Positions 38,797-39,047 of a stretch of 39,047 nt of DNA are shown one piece after another. Position 1 is the stretch's first letter; each line of letters starts with the position of its first letter. The DNA is taken from contig JANYDM010000122.1 of NCBI GenBank assembly GCA_025363575.1, positions 1-39,047 on the forward strand. Direction: 5' to 3'. This stretch comes from Betaproteobacteria bacterium (GTDB taxonomy: Bacteria; Pseudomonadota; Gammaproteobacteria; Burkholderiales; SG8-41). A model generated the notes under the pieces. That model did no database searches and was not told the origin of the DNA. It saw only the letters and a program-made list of their open reading frames with translations. The position numbers and the translations under genes were made by a program.

Positions 38797-39047
38797 ACCG
38801 TTGGAACCCGTTGTTTCCGCTGATGGGCCTTGGCCTGATTGGCGTTTGCGCCATCTTCTCGCAGCCGGAAAGCATGAAGCGCGTTGGCCCGCAAGCCGAC
38901 GGCAGCGTGCTGCTGCCAACGGGGTGGCAGATCCGCCCAGCCGGAACCCAAATCGAGACCGACACCTTTCCCATGGCCAGTGCCATATCGCCCGACAAAC
39001 GCTACATGGCGGTGCTGCACGGCGGCTACAACCCGCCGTCTGTGGCG
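38793..39047 (+). CDS. YncE-like beta-propeller protein, N-terminal part (cut by window end)
   Basis: The first 85 residues are seen. A hydrophobic signal or anchor (LFPLMGLGLIGVCAIFSQPE) precedes LLPTGWQIRPAGTQIETD, then TFPMASAISPDKRYMAVLHG, the start of a seven-bladed-propeller repeat in which SPDxRYMAVL marks a blade. This opening is typical of YncE-family proteins, many of which continue into an alkaline-phosphatase-like phosphoesterase domain; whether this one does lies beyond the window. ATG 38793 overlaps the nadE stop as ATGA, implying coupling between an exported protein and a biosynthetic enzyme, probably only a matter of shared transcription. Confidence 0.75.
   Translation, partial: MNRWNPLFPLMGLGLIGVCAIFSQPESMKRVGPQADGSVLLPTGWQIRPAGTQIETDTFPMASAISPDKRYMAVLHGGYNPPSVA

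Noticed and set aside
1..39047. CRISPR array, tRNA, rRNA, insertion sequence or prophage
   Set aside because: No regularly spaced direct repeats, no tRNA-like CCA ends or cloverleaf, no transposase or integrase motifs and no flanking inverted repeats were found by reading both strands.

Overview
The window is 39 kb of GC-rich (roughly 60% by eye), densely coded bacterial DNA. The gene content points to a betaproteobacterium of the Burkholderiales type, probably environmental. Four periplasmic receptors of the Bug/TctC family lie within 11 kb, a hallmark of Bordetella/Cupriavidus-like genomes, alongside PrpD-type enzymes, FCD-GntR regulation and an NUDIX/NadE/YncE housekeeping stretch. I see no tRNA, rRNA, CRISPR array, transposase or phage gene.

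Region 1 (1-6142, + strand) starts inside the C-terminal end of a gamma-glutamyltransferase. Its first ~128 bases read as a different protein (an LLM flavin monooxygenase piece) and are probably a contig-end chimera. Then come a Bug receptor, an adenylosuccinate-lyase-like C-N lyase/cycloisomerase, a D-2-hydroxyacid dehydrogenase and two more Bug receptors.

Region 2 (6129-24774, - strand) is the main attraction: about 18.6 kb of co-oriented genes behind one strong promoter at 24746-24774. In transcription order: FCD-GntR regulator, zinc-less MDR oxidoreductase, acyl-CoA synthetase, PaaI-type thioesterase, ABC permease, UbiD-family decarboxylase, ABC ATPase, ABC substrate-binding protein, Rieske dioxygenase alpha and beta, D-2-hydroxyacid dehydrogenase, RidA, glyoxalase-like VOC protein, FAD oxidoreductase, Bug receptor, MmgE/PrpD, PhoD-type phosphatase and glutathione S-transferase. 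Many junctions overlap by 4-8 nt (ATGA, GTGA, TTGA), which suggests translational coupling. I infer an uncharacterised pathway for uptake, CoA activation, decarboxylation and dioxygenation of an aromatic or cyclic carboxylate. The substrate cannot be read from sequence, and no ring-cleavage dioxygenase, RHO reductase or UbiX is present.

Region 3 (24878-28566) holds a small hypothetical protein, a structured non-coding stretch, a 45-residue membrane protein outside the long-gene set, a glycerophosphodiesterase-glycerol kinase pair (GTGA overlap), a second small membrane protein, and an AT-rich divergent promoter region with a perfect 15-bp inverted repeat.

Region 4 (28567-34399, + strand) is a second PrpD-family gene followed by a MacAB/Lol-like export set: periplasmic adaptor, ATPase and two FtsX-type permeases.

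Region 5 (34482-39047) has a NUDIX hydrolase, a membrane-anchored Ala/Pro-rich hypothetical protein with a clear rho-independent terminator, a FemAB-like acyltransferase, glutamine-dependent NAD synthetase (possibly a leaderless mRNA), and the start of a YncE-like beta-propeller protein cut by the window end.
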